A DNA stretch of 64,000 nt from Plasmopara viticola (taxonomy: Eukaryota > Oomycota > Peronosporomycetes > Peronosporales > Peronosporaceae): assembly GCA_001695595.3 (NCBI GenBank), contig MBPM02000109.1, positions 1 to 64,000 of the forward strand. The letters run 5' to 3'. Positions within the stretch are counted from its first letter, which is position 1, and each line of letters opens with the position of its first letter. A program made the translations under genes and the position numbers. Shown one piece after another: positions 11,901 through 24,099 of the stretch. A model generated the notes under the pieces. That model ran no database searches. It worked only from the letters and a program-made list of their open reading frames with translations, and had not been told where the DNA came from.

Positions 11901-14900
11901 CCCCCTTCCCAAATTCGGGGCCCGCTATCCAGATCAATCTACGTTCGACTCTCTAACAGTCGACCTAGAATCACGGAGATGATAGTTGCAAAGAATCTTG
12001 TTTCTGTCGATAACCGATAGTACCAATGTCGCGTCGGTGTGTTTCTTGAGCTTCAGCGCATAACTTATTTTTGGTGACAGTGAAGATTAGACGTGATTGC
12101 TAGGCTAACAAAGACATTCCATGTCTCACTTATTCCCTCCACAGCCGCCTGCAAAAAAGTATTGCCAGCACGATTTGTGCACGAAGCTACGCGCTATCGA
12201 CCTATAGTTCTTCTTGAAGCTTGACAGAGCTTAATTCTTCGCAGCAAGTCTTCTCGCGCCTATCGGGTAAAAGCTATATCCGCGGCAAAACAGAACGGTT
12301 GGTTGTGGATTTTAGGCTTCTTAAGCCTTGACACGCTAGAAGGAGGGAGCACGCAAGCCGCAAATGGTACGTCCTCACTCAAATAAAACATTCGAAGATG
12401 AATTATTGCTGGTCAGCAGCTTGGAAATCTAATGCATTCTTTAAGTTCCGTAGGAGGTGCGATACCATTTAGTTCCTGGCTCTGTAGTTCTTCCCTACCC
12501 TCTCCACCTGAAGCTTGTGAGGCTTTAACACTGCACGTGGAGTGGCACGCAAATGACGTATTAGTGCTCGTATTGGACAGCACTCACTCCATACCGTCAA
12601 TATCGTGCCTTGCTTTCAATGAAGGAAGTCATGCTAATGCGCAAAGAGTAAATATGAACTTAAAAAGTATTTTACCGAGCAGCGCTCATTGCGAGCAGCG
12701 TTTACTGCATAATAGTCGGATATAGGTCATAGCAGCAACAGTAGGGTACTGACGATGCATAAGGAGTGAAGCATAGCCAACTGATCGACGGCCACTGTAA
12801 GAAACGCTTATATTATGTCCACCATAGTATGGCAATTTTGAGGCCAACGTTTTCGGGGAAATATTTCCGTTGCATGTGAAGTGGCCCATATCTTAGTGAT
12901 CGTATGCTCTGATAAGCACAGCTCATGGCTGGACGTCAATGTAGATGTCGATCCTTGAGTGCATTGTCGCGTCGATTGCATTCGAACGCGAAACGTCTTA
13001 TGGACTGCCGATCTCCCCATCGGAAAGTAGGTAACGCATCGCGCTTATTGAGCATCCCTCTACTATATATCCCTAATAAAAAGTACGGTCGAAGCAAATT
13101 AAGCTTGAAACCTTTCCCCTTAGCTAATTTCCCCTTGAGCTTGACGAGACTTTCATGGCTGAGCTTGATGGGTGTAGCAAGGGCGACGGCAATGCCGAAA
13201 TAAAAAGATGTTTAGCGTGAAATACTTTTTTGGTACTGATAAGCGTTGAGAAATTCGTTGGATACGTATACCCATTTGTAAAAGTCTAAGATGTGGTCTC
13301 ACGAGCCTTCGGCGCTACCACCTGACACAGGCGTTCGTCATTTTGGACGCTCCGTGGTACATACTCATCGCTTGTACCCCGCAAAATAGACCTTCTGCGG
13401 CTTTTGACGAATTTTGGGGCGGCAGGAGCACTGAAACCCGGACTCAATTTGAGAAGTGTGATACAGCAGTTAATGATACTTAAAGCAACGATCCAGCGTC
13501 ATTTGCTCCTTTTTTCTTTCAAATTACAAAGCGGGCTTTTTTTTGGTAAAATAAAATTCCCTACTTCGCGCCAACACTCTGTACCAAGAGACAGACGATA
13601 GATGAAGCATCGTACACGCTTGTAACAAGCAAAGTGCAGTCGATCTCCTGACGCAAAAAACGATAATGGATGATTCGCAAAACAACGTGACGAAATGATA
13701 CTATTTTACACACTCAACTTAGTTGACGGGTGTTGTAAATCCTTAATTGAAAGAGTGACATACCCTTGACTGATAATTTTACATCAAGCGGTATGCTCTG
13801 GGATTGGTGATCATGACTTAAGTGCTTTGCGACGCTTAATAATAATCTTAACAATGCAGTCGGTCAAGACCCTGCACAGCCGGGCTTTAATGACGCTATC
13901 GACAATATAGCCAAAGTCGCCCAAAGCACAGGAAGACAGACGCGGAAAGCCGTATTGTCTCTCTTTTTAGCAATGTTTGATTGCATGCGCATGGGTAAGC
14001 TCTACGACTTTTCAGACGAGCGCATTTTTGCGCGGAAAAATCTCTTTTAATGTAGTTGATGGGGATGTGTGACCTTTACAAAGATCTTGCAACGATCAAG
14101 ACTATTGCAAAGCGACCGATTTCCTTGATCCGATAAAGTGGGTTGGCCTTACTAATAATTACATAAGTATACAGTAAATTACGAAGCTGCGACTAGGTTA
14201 CAAATGAGTGAGGCAACACATTTAAGCATATATATATAGTCAGAAATAGCCCGTTACAGACGCCAAATTTGTCTTCGTCGGGTCCAAAATGATCGTTCGG
14301 TGTCGCCGTTGACTCGTCAGAAATTGTTATCAGCACTGCACTGCTGAAGAGATTCAATATCGGGGGACTTTATTCGAATCTACGCTGCTATAAAAAATTA
14401 CTTGTCCATCACATAGAGCTACAATCTCGTCGGAGTCAGGGTGTATCGGCTGAACACTAAGTGGTGTGTAATTTATGCAGATTTTGAATTGCTTAAATAC
14501 GCGACAAAGTCACCTGTCTTTTCGCAAAACTCGATCAGGTAGCTTGTCTTCTTTGCTGCGTATAATTTCGAGCTGAGGGAGAATCCAGGAGATCATAAGG
14601 CTCTGACAGATGTGCTTTTGTTTCACACAAACTCTTTCCACAGCTGTGGCGCGCTTGCGCATGCGTAGCTTGCTAAATACTATGGTATGCATTAAGTACA
14701 ACGACCCAGCCCATGTTAACGTAAGGTTGCATTGGCTCTCGATCAAAGCTGGCCTGTGATTTGGAGATTTAGTCAAAATTATTCACCACATGTATTGTCC
14801 TTTACAATAATAAAATAAAAATTGCATCCTTTTAAGGACTTATTAATCATTGCGTGGCGGTTATTTTAGTCGACGGAAGACAGGCCGACGGGTAGAACCG

Positions 14901-15390
14901 ACCCGAGCTGTACAGAAGGTTCAAGGAAGATTGTATGCTCATTGTAATGTTCTCAGCGGAGCCGAGTCCATGATTCTTTTCTTAGGCTGATAATTTTATC
15001 CGGATAAAAATGAAGGTACTAACCTTACAATGTGCGACCAAGATTATGTATAGTGTAGCGTCATTCCTACAATACTGCCTACTAAGTAACGTTTTGCTAG
15101 CAATATCGACAATAAAAGACCTTTTGGGTGCTCTTAGTTGTAAACTTGATCTTCCTAGGACGAGAACGTTGCCTCGAAAAGAAAATGACTTTCAGCTTCA
15201 TCAGCAATAAAAGTAACACGATCTAAGAATGCATTGCGAAGACTTTTGCATGTATTTGTCTCATTCAAATGCCTTAGTACGTGAATTGTTGATATGCAAC
15301 ACACGACACCGTTGCTATCCTCGCGAGCCAAGTTCACATTTTACATTGGTCCCACTAACTTTGTTATGGACGATCCATGGTGGCTTAGAA
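5931..15390. other. AT-rich region without a recognised gene
   Basis: I find no member of the effector family, no transposon domain and no RNA gene here. Open frames of up to 157 codons occur (6,752-7,081, 7,555-7,824, 9,433-9,906 on plus; 9,972-9,604, 14,776-14,510 on minus). None shows a signal peptide, known motif or paralogue in the window, and several overlap equally long antisense frames. Some may be remains of genes too decayed to identify. A perfect 10-bp-stem hairpin lies at 11,044-11,068. Confidence 0.6.
11044..11068. repeat. Perfect hairpin, 10-bp stem with 5-nt loop
   Basis: CAAAGCATAT, loop GCAAT, ATATGCTTTG. It lies in AT-rich DNA with no gene nearby and no T-run after it. It may be a chance palindrome or the scar of a small inverted-repeat element. 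Confidence 0.5.
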
Positions 15391-15394
15391 GACA

Positions 15395-16257
15395 CTTTAT
15401 GGTCTCTTGGGCCAGGACATTCCTCCTTTTTACGCAGTGAGCTCAGTATGAAGTCGGCGGCTTGATGTAATTCGAAACAGAAATCAAAACTGAAACAGGC
15501 TCCAATTGGTGAAAAATGTCCGGTATTATCTTCTTATCACTGATGACCGTGAAAAAATTAATTAATCGTAAGGAGCCATTTCATATCGATAAAGCGACTT
15601 TTAAAAAGTTCGATCAGCGTTTCAGTGTCCATTCTTAAATGCGCATAATGTTGCTTCGGCCCTCTATAAATTATGTAAAACATGTAGCTACTGGAATCGC
15701 AATCACTGCCGTTTTTAACGCCTTTGGCCAACTTTTAAGCAGCAGATGCTCTAAGCGGAATCCCAATTAACCGTATCATCATTATTTACCGCCTGCGCGG
15801 TCAACGCTTCGACCCCGCCATTGGCGCTTGTCTTATACTCGCTATTAAGAGTTGAAAACATCGCTCTTCAGTGTTGAAAACATTAAGTCGTCAGCGTCGT
15901 CTCCAAATTTTGACTTGACATCGCTTTTCCACTTTTTTAACTCCGCACTATGAAAAATTCTTGCGCATCCACCTTTCTGAGACCGAAAAATATAAAAGGT
16001 TAGTTCCAATTTTCTCTGGTTTGAAGGCACGGTGAATAAATCTTTGCCGCAAAAGCCTTATTTTCGCTCGTGAATGTATAAAGTTCGAAAAAAACGATGA
16101 AGATGCAATCGACTTTAAATGACATGCACGCCATCGCCGCCGGACACGATTCGTTTGGTATCCCTCAGCATCAGAGGCTTTCAACGCAACTTTGGCAGTC
16201 TTACACAAAGTTACAAGAGCAAAATACTGTCAGCGCCACGACACACCGCAAACGCAT
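15395..16257 (-). pseudogene. Broken effector of the minus-strand subclade (copy E)
   Basis: On the minus strand an ATG at 16,257 begins MRLRCVVALTVF, the family signal peptide, but a one-base loss then shifts the frame before the CKTAKV segment. The next frames give RRRWRACHLKS, the degraded basic motif, and LKKWKSDVKSKFGDDADDLM near 15,900, the W helix with F at the position where plus-strand genes have Y. Further pieces follow: GGVEALTAQAVNND near 15,810, a YRGP-type segment near 15,670, and ADFILSSLRK near 15,440. The order matches the intact gene at 18,488-19,513, with at least three frame changes and several stops. The 3' limit is approximate. Confidence 0.8.
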
Positions 16258-16559
16258 AGAGTCCAAAGCTTTGTTGACTTGAAAGTTGGCGGATTGGAAG
16301 GAAGACCAAATAGGCACAAGTTTTACTCGCATCTTTGCCCGGGGTACGTGTTATTTTGTTTATTCTACGATTTGGCAATATTCTGGTCCTGAACCTCTGG
16401 TGGGATCGGCTGTAATTGGATTTTTTTATTTGATTTCGCGCTTTGCGATATACAGAACGTCTACTTGAATTCACTTTTATCTTCTCCGCCACAATGGCGT
16501 GGCAGCGGATCGACTCGCAAGTCTGCGAAGGATGACAGACTTGCTTGCTAGCTCACTTT

Positions 16560-17480
16560 ACCTCAAGATTGCTGGCTAGCGCCCTATGATCAAACCAACT
16601 TGCCGCGTATTTTACTCGTAATCTGCATAGTTCACGACAATCTTTGACACCATTCTAGAGAGCGAGAATTGCTGCATTATCGGCTTTCTTTTTAGTTAGT
16701 CACCTACAACAACAAGAAAAAAAGCTTTGCTTGATGTTTTTCTTGATTGTACTCGTATATTTTTCACCATTCTTGCTAAAATCCGGGCGGTATGGAGCTT
16801 AACGCAACCCGCTCTCACCACTCTTGCCCAAACTGGTGAATTTGAAAAGCGCTTTTGCTGCGATTTAGAAGATATTCTGTGCTAGAAATAACCGCATTGC
16901 CATTTTGATCTCCAAAACGGATTGCACAACCTTGGAAAGTCCAAAGGTCTTTGATGGCGAGACTTATCTTTTCGCTTTGCTTTACCTGGCTTCTTTGCGC
17001 TCACTCGCATCATGCTGAGATGGCCTTTAACACGCATAGAGTCAACATCCCTATCGACCCTGATCCGTAAGGTGATTTGGGAGAGAGCCGGTCGGATGCT
17101 TATCTCTTCATTTTGTTTTCTTTCTTTTACCCATCAAGTGGGCGTGACGCATGTCGTCTGATGCTAGTAAGCACTTTTCAATAATGAACATCACCTCTCT
17201 GCTTAAGGTATCTTCGTGTGGACAGGCTTCACAAATTTCAAAATGTTCTGTGCACCGTCAACAAGAGCCACAAAAGTAAACACGGTATATTGATGTGATT
17301 GCAAAGCCCCGACGTCGGAGCAAGGCCGCGCTCTATTTTTAAAAATGGGCTCGACACTGGGCTCGTCATTGAACAGCTTAATCGTTGAGACGCGGACTAA
17401 GCAAGCTACGGGGATGCATACACAAGCGCAGCGCGGCTGGATACGAAGGAAAATCGGTGACGATTTGTATGCAAAATCGC
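16560..17480. repeat. Duplicated 5' flank of the minus-strand effectors, copy 1
   Basis: This lies upstream of copy E and aligns by eye with 19,840-20,680 upstream of the intact gene D. Shared blocks include CTTAACGCAACCCGCTCTCA (near 16,800 and 20,030) and the cttacctggct...catcatgctgagatgg stretch (near 16,980 and 20,240). It supports a tandem duplication of a roughly 3-kb gene-plus-flank unit. No conserved open frame runs through it. Confidence 0.8.
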
Positions 17481-18170
17481 AGACAGAACTTTTGTGGGTA
17501 ATTTAGCTAGCACCAAATGGTTTTAATCGGACCAAACTATCAAAGATTCACCACGTCGTAAGATTGTGTGAAAAGCTGGCAACTGTTTAAGTGTCCGCCT
17601 TGACAAATAACCTCCTAACATTGCAAAAGCTTAAAGCAGCCACAGGCATCTATCGACATGAAGTCACTTCGCATGACAGAGCAGCAAGCAAAGGGTCTAC
17701 AGTCGTTGCAATTACCTCCACCGAGAATACAACGTCGCAGTAATACCTCAGCGTTCGCGTGGCATCAATATGGGTGCATGTACATCAAACACGTATATAA
17801 AGTATTAGTGGCGAAGTATACATCATCGCTCCATATACATCGCTCCATATAAGGTAAGCAAATTATGATACCTTTCGAACAGGTACAACACTGACTGAAG
17901 ACATAAAGCGCACGTTAGTGCCAAGGATAACAATAAACTTCATTGGTAAATTGCAAAGATGAGCGAAAACACAAGCGGTTTGTACTCGAATAGGACGAAG
18001 GCATTGAAATGCGAGGAATGTAAGAATAGGACAAAGGTTCTACTATCTGAGCAACTTCCCGATAGCCCCAGCAATGCGACAGACTGGTAGACTAGTTATC
18101 CAAAAGACTAGAACTAGACTCAAGAAAGAGGTGACCATTTAAGGCTTGAGAAGAATGTCAAGTTACATGG
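17481..18170. other. Spacer, nothing recognised
   Basis: It lies between the duplicated 5' flank of copy E and the 3' flank of gene D. The 64-codon plus-strand frame at 17,658-17,852 has no recognisable feature. Short direct repeats occur near 17,815-17,850 (CGCTCCATATA twice). Confidence 0.5.
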
Positions 18171-18487
18171 TCTTAGAATGCAATGCAAATTTATTTATAT
18201 GCCGTTACATCATTCTAATGCATTGGTGACATGCAAGTCTTCAGTTCAGATGACACCCTTGCTACCGTGGCCAGCCAGGCACCAAGCGTCGCTCCTTCAT
18301 CCAACACGGAACGAGTCTTTTCGGCTACTGACGCCGAACCATTTCCAGTCATGTTTCCGTCTGCTTTGGGTATAACAATTGTACAGACACAAAACGTCAA
18401 TGCAAGAGTTCGTTTACGTCACGTGTAAATCATGTCCAAACGTAATAGTGCATTTCGTTGTTAGATTGTTCGCGTGACCGCACAAGT
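18171..18487 (-). promoter_or_regulatory. Conserved 3' flank of effector gene D
   Basis: Read on the minus strand, TTACACGTGACGTAAACGAAC...CATTGACG begins about 50 nt after the stop of gene D. It matches the block found after the plus-strand copies (for example TTTACACATGACGTACGATT...GCGTTGACTT near 51,728). The second conserved block, around the TTGCATGTCA-like sequence, follows further on (18,220-18,250). This is probably 3' UTR and polyadenylation region, duplicated with the gene. Confidence 0.65.
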
Positions 18488-19513
18488 CTATTGCAATGCT
18501 TCCAACATTGGGTCTAGCAACCTTGAACGAAAGCCATCCGGTAACTCCATATTATCAAACTTTTCGAGAGATGAGCGAATTTGCTCGCCATTCCACCCAA
18601 GCTTTTGCAGTTTTTCCACCATGTGTTCGCCGATATTCTTTTTCGAGTCAATTTCAGACGCCTTTCTCGCAAGCAAATCTAATAAAAAGGCATCGTTCTC
18701 GACCCCTTTACCCATACTCAGACGGTAAAAAACATTTTGGATCGATTCAAATTGTCCGATAGCTCCGAAGTAGTCGTCCAATTGTTTAGAATAGGTCTCT
18801 GATTCGTGCATAAGCCCACCTTCCAATTTAGAAAACCACTCAGGGTCACCTTGATTGTCCGTCATTTGCTGCATTCTTTTAACCAACTCATCCCGCTGGT
18901 CACCTCGATAATGCGCATAACGCACAAAATCTATTTTAGAAATAGGATCTTGCTCCCTTATGCCGGCGGCCAGCTTGCCTAGCAGCAGATCTTCGAAGCG
19001 TTTTGCCATTGAGTTCGTGTTCGATTCTTTTAAAGCATTCGCAAGGATGGCATCGACTCCGCCATTGACATCATGACGAAACTCCTTTAACAATGTTGCA
19101 AGCATCAGCTCTTCAGCTTTGACGGGAAACTTTGTCCGGACTTGTCTTTCCCACTCTAAAAACTGCTCACTCTCGAAAAACCCTTTTGGTTTCACGTCTT
19201 TAAGTGTAAAAGACTTGAATAACTCAGCTACATGATCGGTGGGGGTTATGTGTGGGGCAGTTTCACGGCCAAAAACCTTTCCAACCCCGAAATTTGACCA
19301 ATTCAGTATGCCTGCTGAAGCTGCGGATTTTAAGGAACGCGCAGGCCATCGCTGTCGTGCATCAAGTGGGTCGGTGATAGGCGGTGTATCTGGGCCATAC
19401 TTTTGAGGGTCCCCAGCACCAGAAATCCCCGTCGTCCCGTTGACAGTCTTACACAAGGTGAACACAGCGACCATCGTCAGCGTCACGACACAACAAAAAC
19501 CCGTCGAGACCAT
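18488..19513 (-). CDS. Candidate secreted WY-like effector, minus-strand subclade (gene D)
   Basis: This intact frame of 341 codons starts at the ATG at 19,513, chosen because it aligns with the start in the other copies and sits 41 nt after a promoter-like element. Residues 1-26 form a signal peptide (core CVVTLTMVAVFTL), and RWPARSL at 55-61 replaces the family's RRWPARLL. The body keeps the family order: FFESEQFLEWERQVRTKF, MLATLLKEF, GGVDAILANAL, FEDLLLGKLAAGI, DFVRYAHYRG, then a second unit with NDAFLLDLLARKA. The residue after the W helix is F, not Y, a trait shared with pseudogene E. The mature protein has no cysteine, which fits a protein acting inside host cells rather than in the apoplast. 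This role is inferred from the family pattern. Confidence 0.8.
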   Translation of the reverse strand: MVSTGFCCVVTLTMVAVFTLCKTVNGTTGISGAGDPQKYGPDTPPITDPLDARQRWPARSLKSAASAGILNWSNFGVGKVFGRETAPHITPTDHVAELFKSFTLKDVKPKGFFESEQFLEWERQVRTKFPVKAEELMLATLLKEFRHDVNGGVDAILANALKESNTNSMAKRFEDLLLGKLAAGIREQDPISKIDFVRYAHYRGDQRDELVKRMQQMTDNQGDPEWFSKLEGGLMHESETYSKQLDDYFGAIGQFESIQNVFYRLSMGKGVENDAFLLDLLARKASEIDSKKNIGEHMVEKLQKLGWNGEQIRSSLEKFDNMELPDGFRSRLLDPMLEALQ

Positions 19514-19553
19514 GAATATTGTTGACTTTCCAGTCGGCAAGTGAAGGCAGAAA

Positions 19554-19571
19554 GAGAAAATAGAAAATGGA
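19554..19571 (-). promoter_or_regulatory. Possible core promoter of gene D
   Basis: On the minus strand this reads TCCATTTTCTATTTTCTC, 41 nt before the ATG. It resembles the Inr/FPR pair of the plus-strand copies (GTCATTCTCTATTTTATC at 23,052), but TCATT has become CCATT. The position supports it; the sequence match is weaker than for the other copies. Confidence 0.45.
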
Positions 19572-19839
19572 AAACTGTGAGGGACCACAACTGCTTGCAC
19601 TACCTTGGCACGAAGACACGTGCTGATGTGTCGAGTTTACAATCTGACATTGAACCTAGTCTCGAACTCTCCCACGGGATTGGAAATGGATTGAAAAAGG
19701 GTACCATTCCCAAAGAGACCTACCTCACACTAGCGCTGCCTCGTAAGGGTGGGGCTGACGAGTCACTTGCTGGCATCCACAAAGATTGCGAATTAGTGTT
19801 TCATGAATAAACCATCATTATCACGCGCCACCATGATTT

Positions 19840-20680
19840 TTTTACTTGTTTCTTGCATACACGCAATTTATGTGGCCCCCTGCCACGACAATCCCTGACA
19901 CTGTTCTCAAGAGAGCTGGTTCAGCCAGCCGCACTTGTGAATCCACCACCTGGATCATTTTCTTACTTAAAGTGGTTTATTATAAGAAATACTGGATAGA
20001 ATTTGGATGGTGTGGTGTGGAGTCGCTTAACGCAACCCGCTCTCATCACTGTTGTTGAGCTTAGTAGATTTGGAAAGCGCTTCCCCTGCGATTTTGCTAG
20101 AAACATACATTTACCGGCAATATCTCGTGCCGGATGTGAATGCAACATCATATAAAACACCTACAAAGCTTACTGCACGACCTCAAAGCGTCCAAATGTC
20201 TTTGATGACGTTTACATCAGAGAAAACTTTTCTTGTTTTGCTTTACCTGGCTCGCTCGCACATCATGCTGAGATGGAGTCAACATCTCATCTTTATTGGC
20301 TAACTCGTAAGGGATCTCTAAGATCAAATGTCGATATGGGAGAGGGCCGATCGGCTGTCTCTTTCTTTTTCCCAGCAAGTGGGCATGGCGCATGTCGTCT
20401 GGCCGTTTACTATACTTTCTACTTTATCTCTTTGATAGAGCATCTCCTTACACAGCTTCTACGTTGTACTGTGTATCACATACGAGATGATTGTCAGCAA
20501 GAGCCACGAAAGCAAACACGGCATATTGATGTGATTGAAAGCCCCAATATGGGAGCAAGGCTGCAAATTATTTCTGAAAACGGGCTCAACACTAGGCTTG
20601 CCAATGAACCGTGCGCGATGCATCCACTAGCGCACCGCGGCCGGCCACGACAGAAAACCAGTGACGATTTGTAGGAAAAA
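19840..20680. repeat. Duplicated 5' flank of the minus-strand effectors, copy 2
   Basis: This is the counterpart of 16,560-17,480. The 133-codon plus-strand frame at 20,273-20,674 inside it is not open in the other copy, so it is not counted as a gene. Confidence 0.8.
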
Positions 20681-20929
20681 TCCCAGACAGGAGTGATTGG
20701 TCAGTAAAACACCGTACTTTTTTACTCTCACCCGCATTCCAAACCACCGGCTTTATACATAATGAGTCGCCTATTATAAAGATGTTGTGCCTTTTCGAAA
20801 GAGATCCAATTCTTGTCACCTTCTTACCGAGAGCGATGGTGTCGCTGAGCCACCTTCACTTTTATATGCGTGTTTGATGTGCGTGTCGAGCCGTTGATGC
20901 TAAGCGTACGCCTAAGAATCAAGGCGATA

Positions 20930-21140
20930 TTTAAGATCGATGAATTCTGAATGACACTGGCGTTGCCTCTGAAGTCTGCGGATGGCAAATTACTTGCCCG
21001 CGTTCACACCCCTGCCACTGATTTGCCAATAAGTGTTCTACCAATCAACCATCATTACCACGTGCAATTCTGTTTTGCTCGCTTCTTGCATATACGCAAT
21101 TTATGTAGCCCTATGCCACGACAATTTTAGACACCAAATT
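20930..21140. repeat. Third partial copy of the gene D upstream block
   Basis: The stretch with ACCATCATTACCACGTGC and CATATACGCAATTTATGTAG aligns with about 19,720-19,900 (ACCATCATTATCACGCGCC, CATACACGCAATTTATGTGG). It shows that at least three units of this subclade once lay here. No coding remains attached to this copy were identified. Confidence 0.7.
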
Positions 21141-21249
21141 GAAGATCTGAAAATATTACCCTGACTTACATACACTGACCTATTCAATACTATAGTTATT
21201 TATGATGATGCGTAAGGATCGTTTCGAGATATCTACTCGAAATATCTGT

Positions 21250-21960
21250 TTGGGCTGACGCACGATCATGCTTCCATTTATCTTGGCTACAACAGCTTCA
21301 CAAACACTTAAGCAGCTAATGACGTCGACACAAGAGATCGTACGTCATGTGCAAATCTATGAGCATACGTCTCGGTGCATCCTTATTGTTATATCGCCAC
21401 GCAAGACCCGCTAAACGCTCTAAACATTGGATCCAACAACATTTTATGAGCCTTAGGCGGGACCTCTTTTTCCTTTAGCTGGCGATTATTGCAGAAGTTT
21501 CGTAGTCGATTTAACGCCTTGTCAGTAGTAAAACGACATAAATCGTGTTAATTGGAAAACGACGCATGGTACTTATTTGGCTAGCTAGGCTAGCAAGGGT
21601 GTCCTCTGAGCTCAAGGCTTGCTTTGCGATTAATGGCATTAAAATGAGGTAAACCCACTCGCACCGCATCCTTTAATCCATCGCGTCAGTTTCAGAGTCG
21701 CTAAAGTACTCTTAGTAGCCGATTAAATATTCCGAGCAAAAAGAAAGAGTAAAGCTTGCATCATCAAACCGAAGGGATCAGTGGATGTAACTCACGAAAG
21801 CAGTTTCAAGTCCCTCAGCACGTAGCATCCGATTCAAAAAACTTATGATTCGCTTCAAGGTAGTATCGGATCCACTAGCTTGATTCTGAACGGCTGTATT
21901 CACAATCATATTTGATCTCAACAATATTTAACCTGTAGAATCGCATTCTACTTCATCCCT
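21250..21960. repeat. Rearranged 3'-flank remnants of effector units
   Basis: On the minus strand, 21,440-21,300 carries the conserved post-stop block (GATGCACCGAGACG...TGCACATGACGTACGATC). Just beyond, at 21,600-21,680, is the other conserved block (GCAAGGGTGTCCTCTGAGC...AAAATGAGG) in plus orientation. The two blocks point in opposite directions with no gene between them, so one or two effector loci were deleted or inverted here. Confidence 0.6.
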
Positions 21961-22156
21961 TTCGTAGTGCACTACTTGTAGACCTTCATGATGCTTCTTT
22001 AACTATAATGTTGTCACCTCTGTAGTCACCGATACGAGTGGCTCTCTTACGATCTCCGACTCTTTGACCAACCTATCCGCATGTATATCTATTCAGATAT
22101 CGTGTATATATCGTTATCTCGGCAAATGTGTTGATTCTAGATAATTTCCTTTAGAC

Positions 22157-22504
22157 ATCTACTTACCAGCTTGGGAAAGGTTGGGGTGACGCCCTCCTTC
22201 CAAGCGCGGGGGCTAAATGCTCGCGCGCTTCGGGCAGGTGCTCTCGGGCATCTGCAGGTCTCTAACGAGTCTCACTTTCGACGTGACGGTCTCCAGCACC
22301 GGGCGCCACCAGGGCTCTTACCAAGTCAGAGCTGAGCAAAATAATTGAAGACCCTCACGACCTCGGTGCTGGCTGCACTGCCCGCCGAACGAGACTCGAC
22401 GTATGCGGACACCACACTATGCCGTGGACTAGCCAGACTGAGCCTAGCACGTGCATAACTTGGCAACGCGATAACGTAATACATTACATTACAATCTACT
22501 TACC
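22157..22504 (+). mobile_element. Short LINE-derived non-autonomous element S1 with 11-bp TSD
   Basis: The element body is 22,168-22,493, flanked by the exact duplication ATCTACTTACC (22,157-22,167 and 22,494-22,504). Its first ~140 bp (GGTTGGGGTGACGCC...) match the 5' end of the longer LINE at 39,864-41,030. Its last ~190 bp match that element's 3' end, including the RT C-terminal ATWALTKSEL codons and the tail repeat ATTAC. The middle is missing. Four other copies share the same internal junctions, so this is a family moved in trans, not independent truncations. Confidence 0.9.
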
Positions 22505-23051
22505 TTTAATTGGACAGCTTTAACTAGCGCTTGTGCAAAATCGAAATTTATATAGCCATTCGAGATCTAGGAACGCGTTCATCTACCATTATTCGAGAAT
22601 AAAAATTACGACGTTGTAAAGTCGAAAAGTACGGTGCTTCGCTTACAATAAAGCTTGTCTGGATTTTTCGTTACCAATCGTCTCCACAGAATGGAGTGAA
22701 ATGCAGAATTCATTGGTGAGTTCGGCTCTGGGCCCACCGCCAAAAATACTGCGCGGCCCTGCTTTGCGGGCCTGTATTTTGGGATCAAATAAATATACGA
22801 CGTGCAATTCCGTGATTTGAATCACTTTAAACAGTTTTACAACGATGATTAGTAGCTGGCTTTGAACAAACTTTCTCTTGTTGTATGAAGTCTGTATCAT
22901 CGGAGATACACTGCATAGAAAAATTAGAAGGGTTTTAAAACAGTCTACGCGTGGTATCCTTTTTTTTTAATTTTACCGAAGGGTTCAAAAATATCAAAGC
23001 ATCAGCAACGTGCCAAAAGGTCAGAACAATATGTTACCTGCCTAGTATCTT
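22505..23051. other. Spacer with the GC-hairpin module, upstream of copy F
   Basis: No gene. It holds one copy of the dispersed intergenic module (GCGCGGCCCTGCTTTGCGGG at 22,751), also found at 31,261, 33,624 and 39,681. The open frames on the minus strand (22,900-22,606) run through this module and are not kept elsewhere. Confidence 0.6.
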
Positions 23052-23069
23052 GTCATTCTCTATTTTATC
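23052..23069 (+). promoter_or_regulatory. Oomycete-type core promoter, copy F
   Basis: GTCATTCTCTATTTTATC, 26 nt upstream of the ATG at 23,096. The Inr (TCATTCT) and the FPR-like TATTTTATC are both intact, although the gene is broken. Confidence 0.7.
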
Positions 23070-23095
23070 TGCCAACTCTAAAGTCAACAAATCTC

Positions 23096-24099
23096 ATGGT
23101 GTCATTGCGTCTAAAATGCGTCGTAACGCTGACTTTGATCGCTCTTTTAACAATCTGTAAGACTGCCAATGTGGCGGCAAGAGCTTCTGTGGTTTAGGAA
23201 AGCCAGGCTCATGGTCCAAATACGCTGCCTTATTTTAATCAATTTTGTCCTGGCGTTCGCCTGTACGCCTCTTGAGTCCATCTTCGGCATTTCATTTGAA
23301 GCTCGCACATTAATCATTATTTATATTTCCACGCTTCCGAACCGAAGGAAACTGTGGCTGCTCTCTTTAAGTCGTTGAAAGTCGAGAAAGCGAAGGCAGA
23401 TAATTTTTGAAGAGTCTGCAATTTACAAAGTGGGAAAAAGCTGTCAAGACAAGATATGGAGACATATCTGAATTTTTTTAATGGAATCTCAAACATATCG
23501 TCAACGGTGGAGTCGAGGCAATAATTGCGCAGGCTTTTAAAAACGACGACACGCATAAATGGGTACTCTGCTTTGAGAAGCTACTGCTACAAAAGTTGCG
23601 TGATGGCGTAAATGGCGCAGACTATTTTACTGAAAGTAATTTGTGCGTTATGCGCTCTATCGCGAATCGGCGCGAGACTCCGTGGTTTCGAAAATGCGGC
23701 AATTGCTGAACAGAAATCTTTCACCTTCGTGGTTTTTTGACCTCGAAAAAAAATTTTATACCGATTTCATTAAGAAATCAAGACTTACTTCCTAGTGGTC
23801 AGTGATACAAGGATGGTAGAGAATGTTTTCGAGAATTTGGATTCTGTTGAAGGCTTTAACAACAATGCCTTCATGTTGAATTTGCTTTGCAATAAGGCGA
23901 ACAAAGAGAAAATTATTGAAGACCTTGTCAATATCATGCTGACTAGCCTGCATAAGGCGAAATGGACTAACGCCTGAATATAAACTTTCATTGACAGGCT
24001 GACGGAAAAAATATCCCGTATAATCTTCATAGAAAGTGGCTGGCTCCGATAATCGAAGCTTCAACAAAGTTTGAGCCATTGTCAGCTGGTCAAGCGTGA
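23096..24099 (+). pseudogene. Broken secreted effector, copy F
   Basis: It starts with a full signal peptide (core CVVTLTLIALLTIC, then AARAS) and hits a TAG at 23,195-23,197 before the basic motif, which is lost. Later fragments in shifting frames read SLKVEKAKADNF, GGVEAIIAQAFKNDD, FEKLLLQKLRDGV and EGFNNNAFMLNLLCNKA near 23,850. The terminal GGTCAAGCG-stop matches the other members. The promoter and 3' flank remain, so the region may still be transcribed, but no effector could be made. Confidence 0.85.

Noticed and set aside
20273..20674. 133-codon plus-strand ORF
   Set aside because: The duplicated copy at 16,980-17,480 does not keep this frame open.
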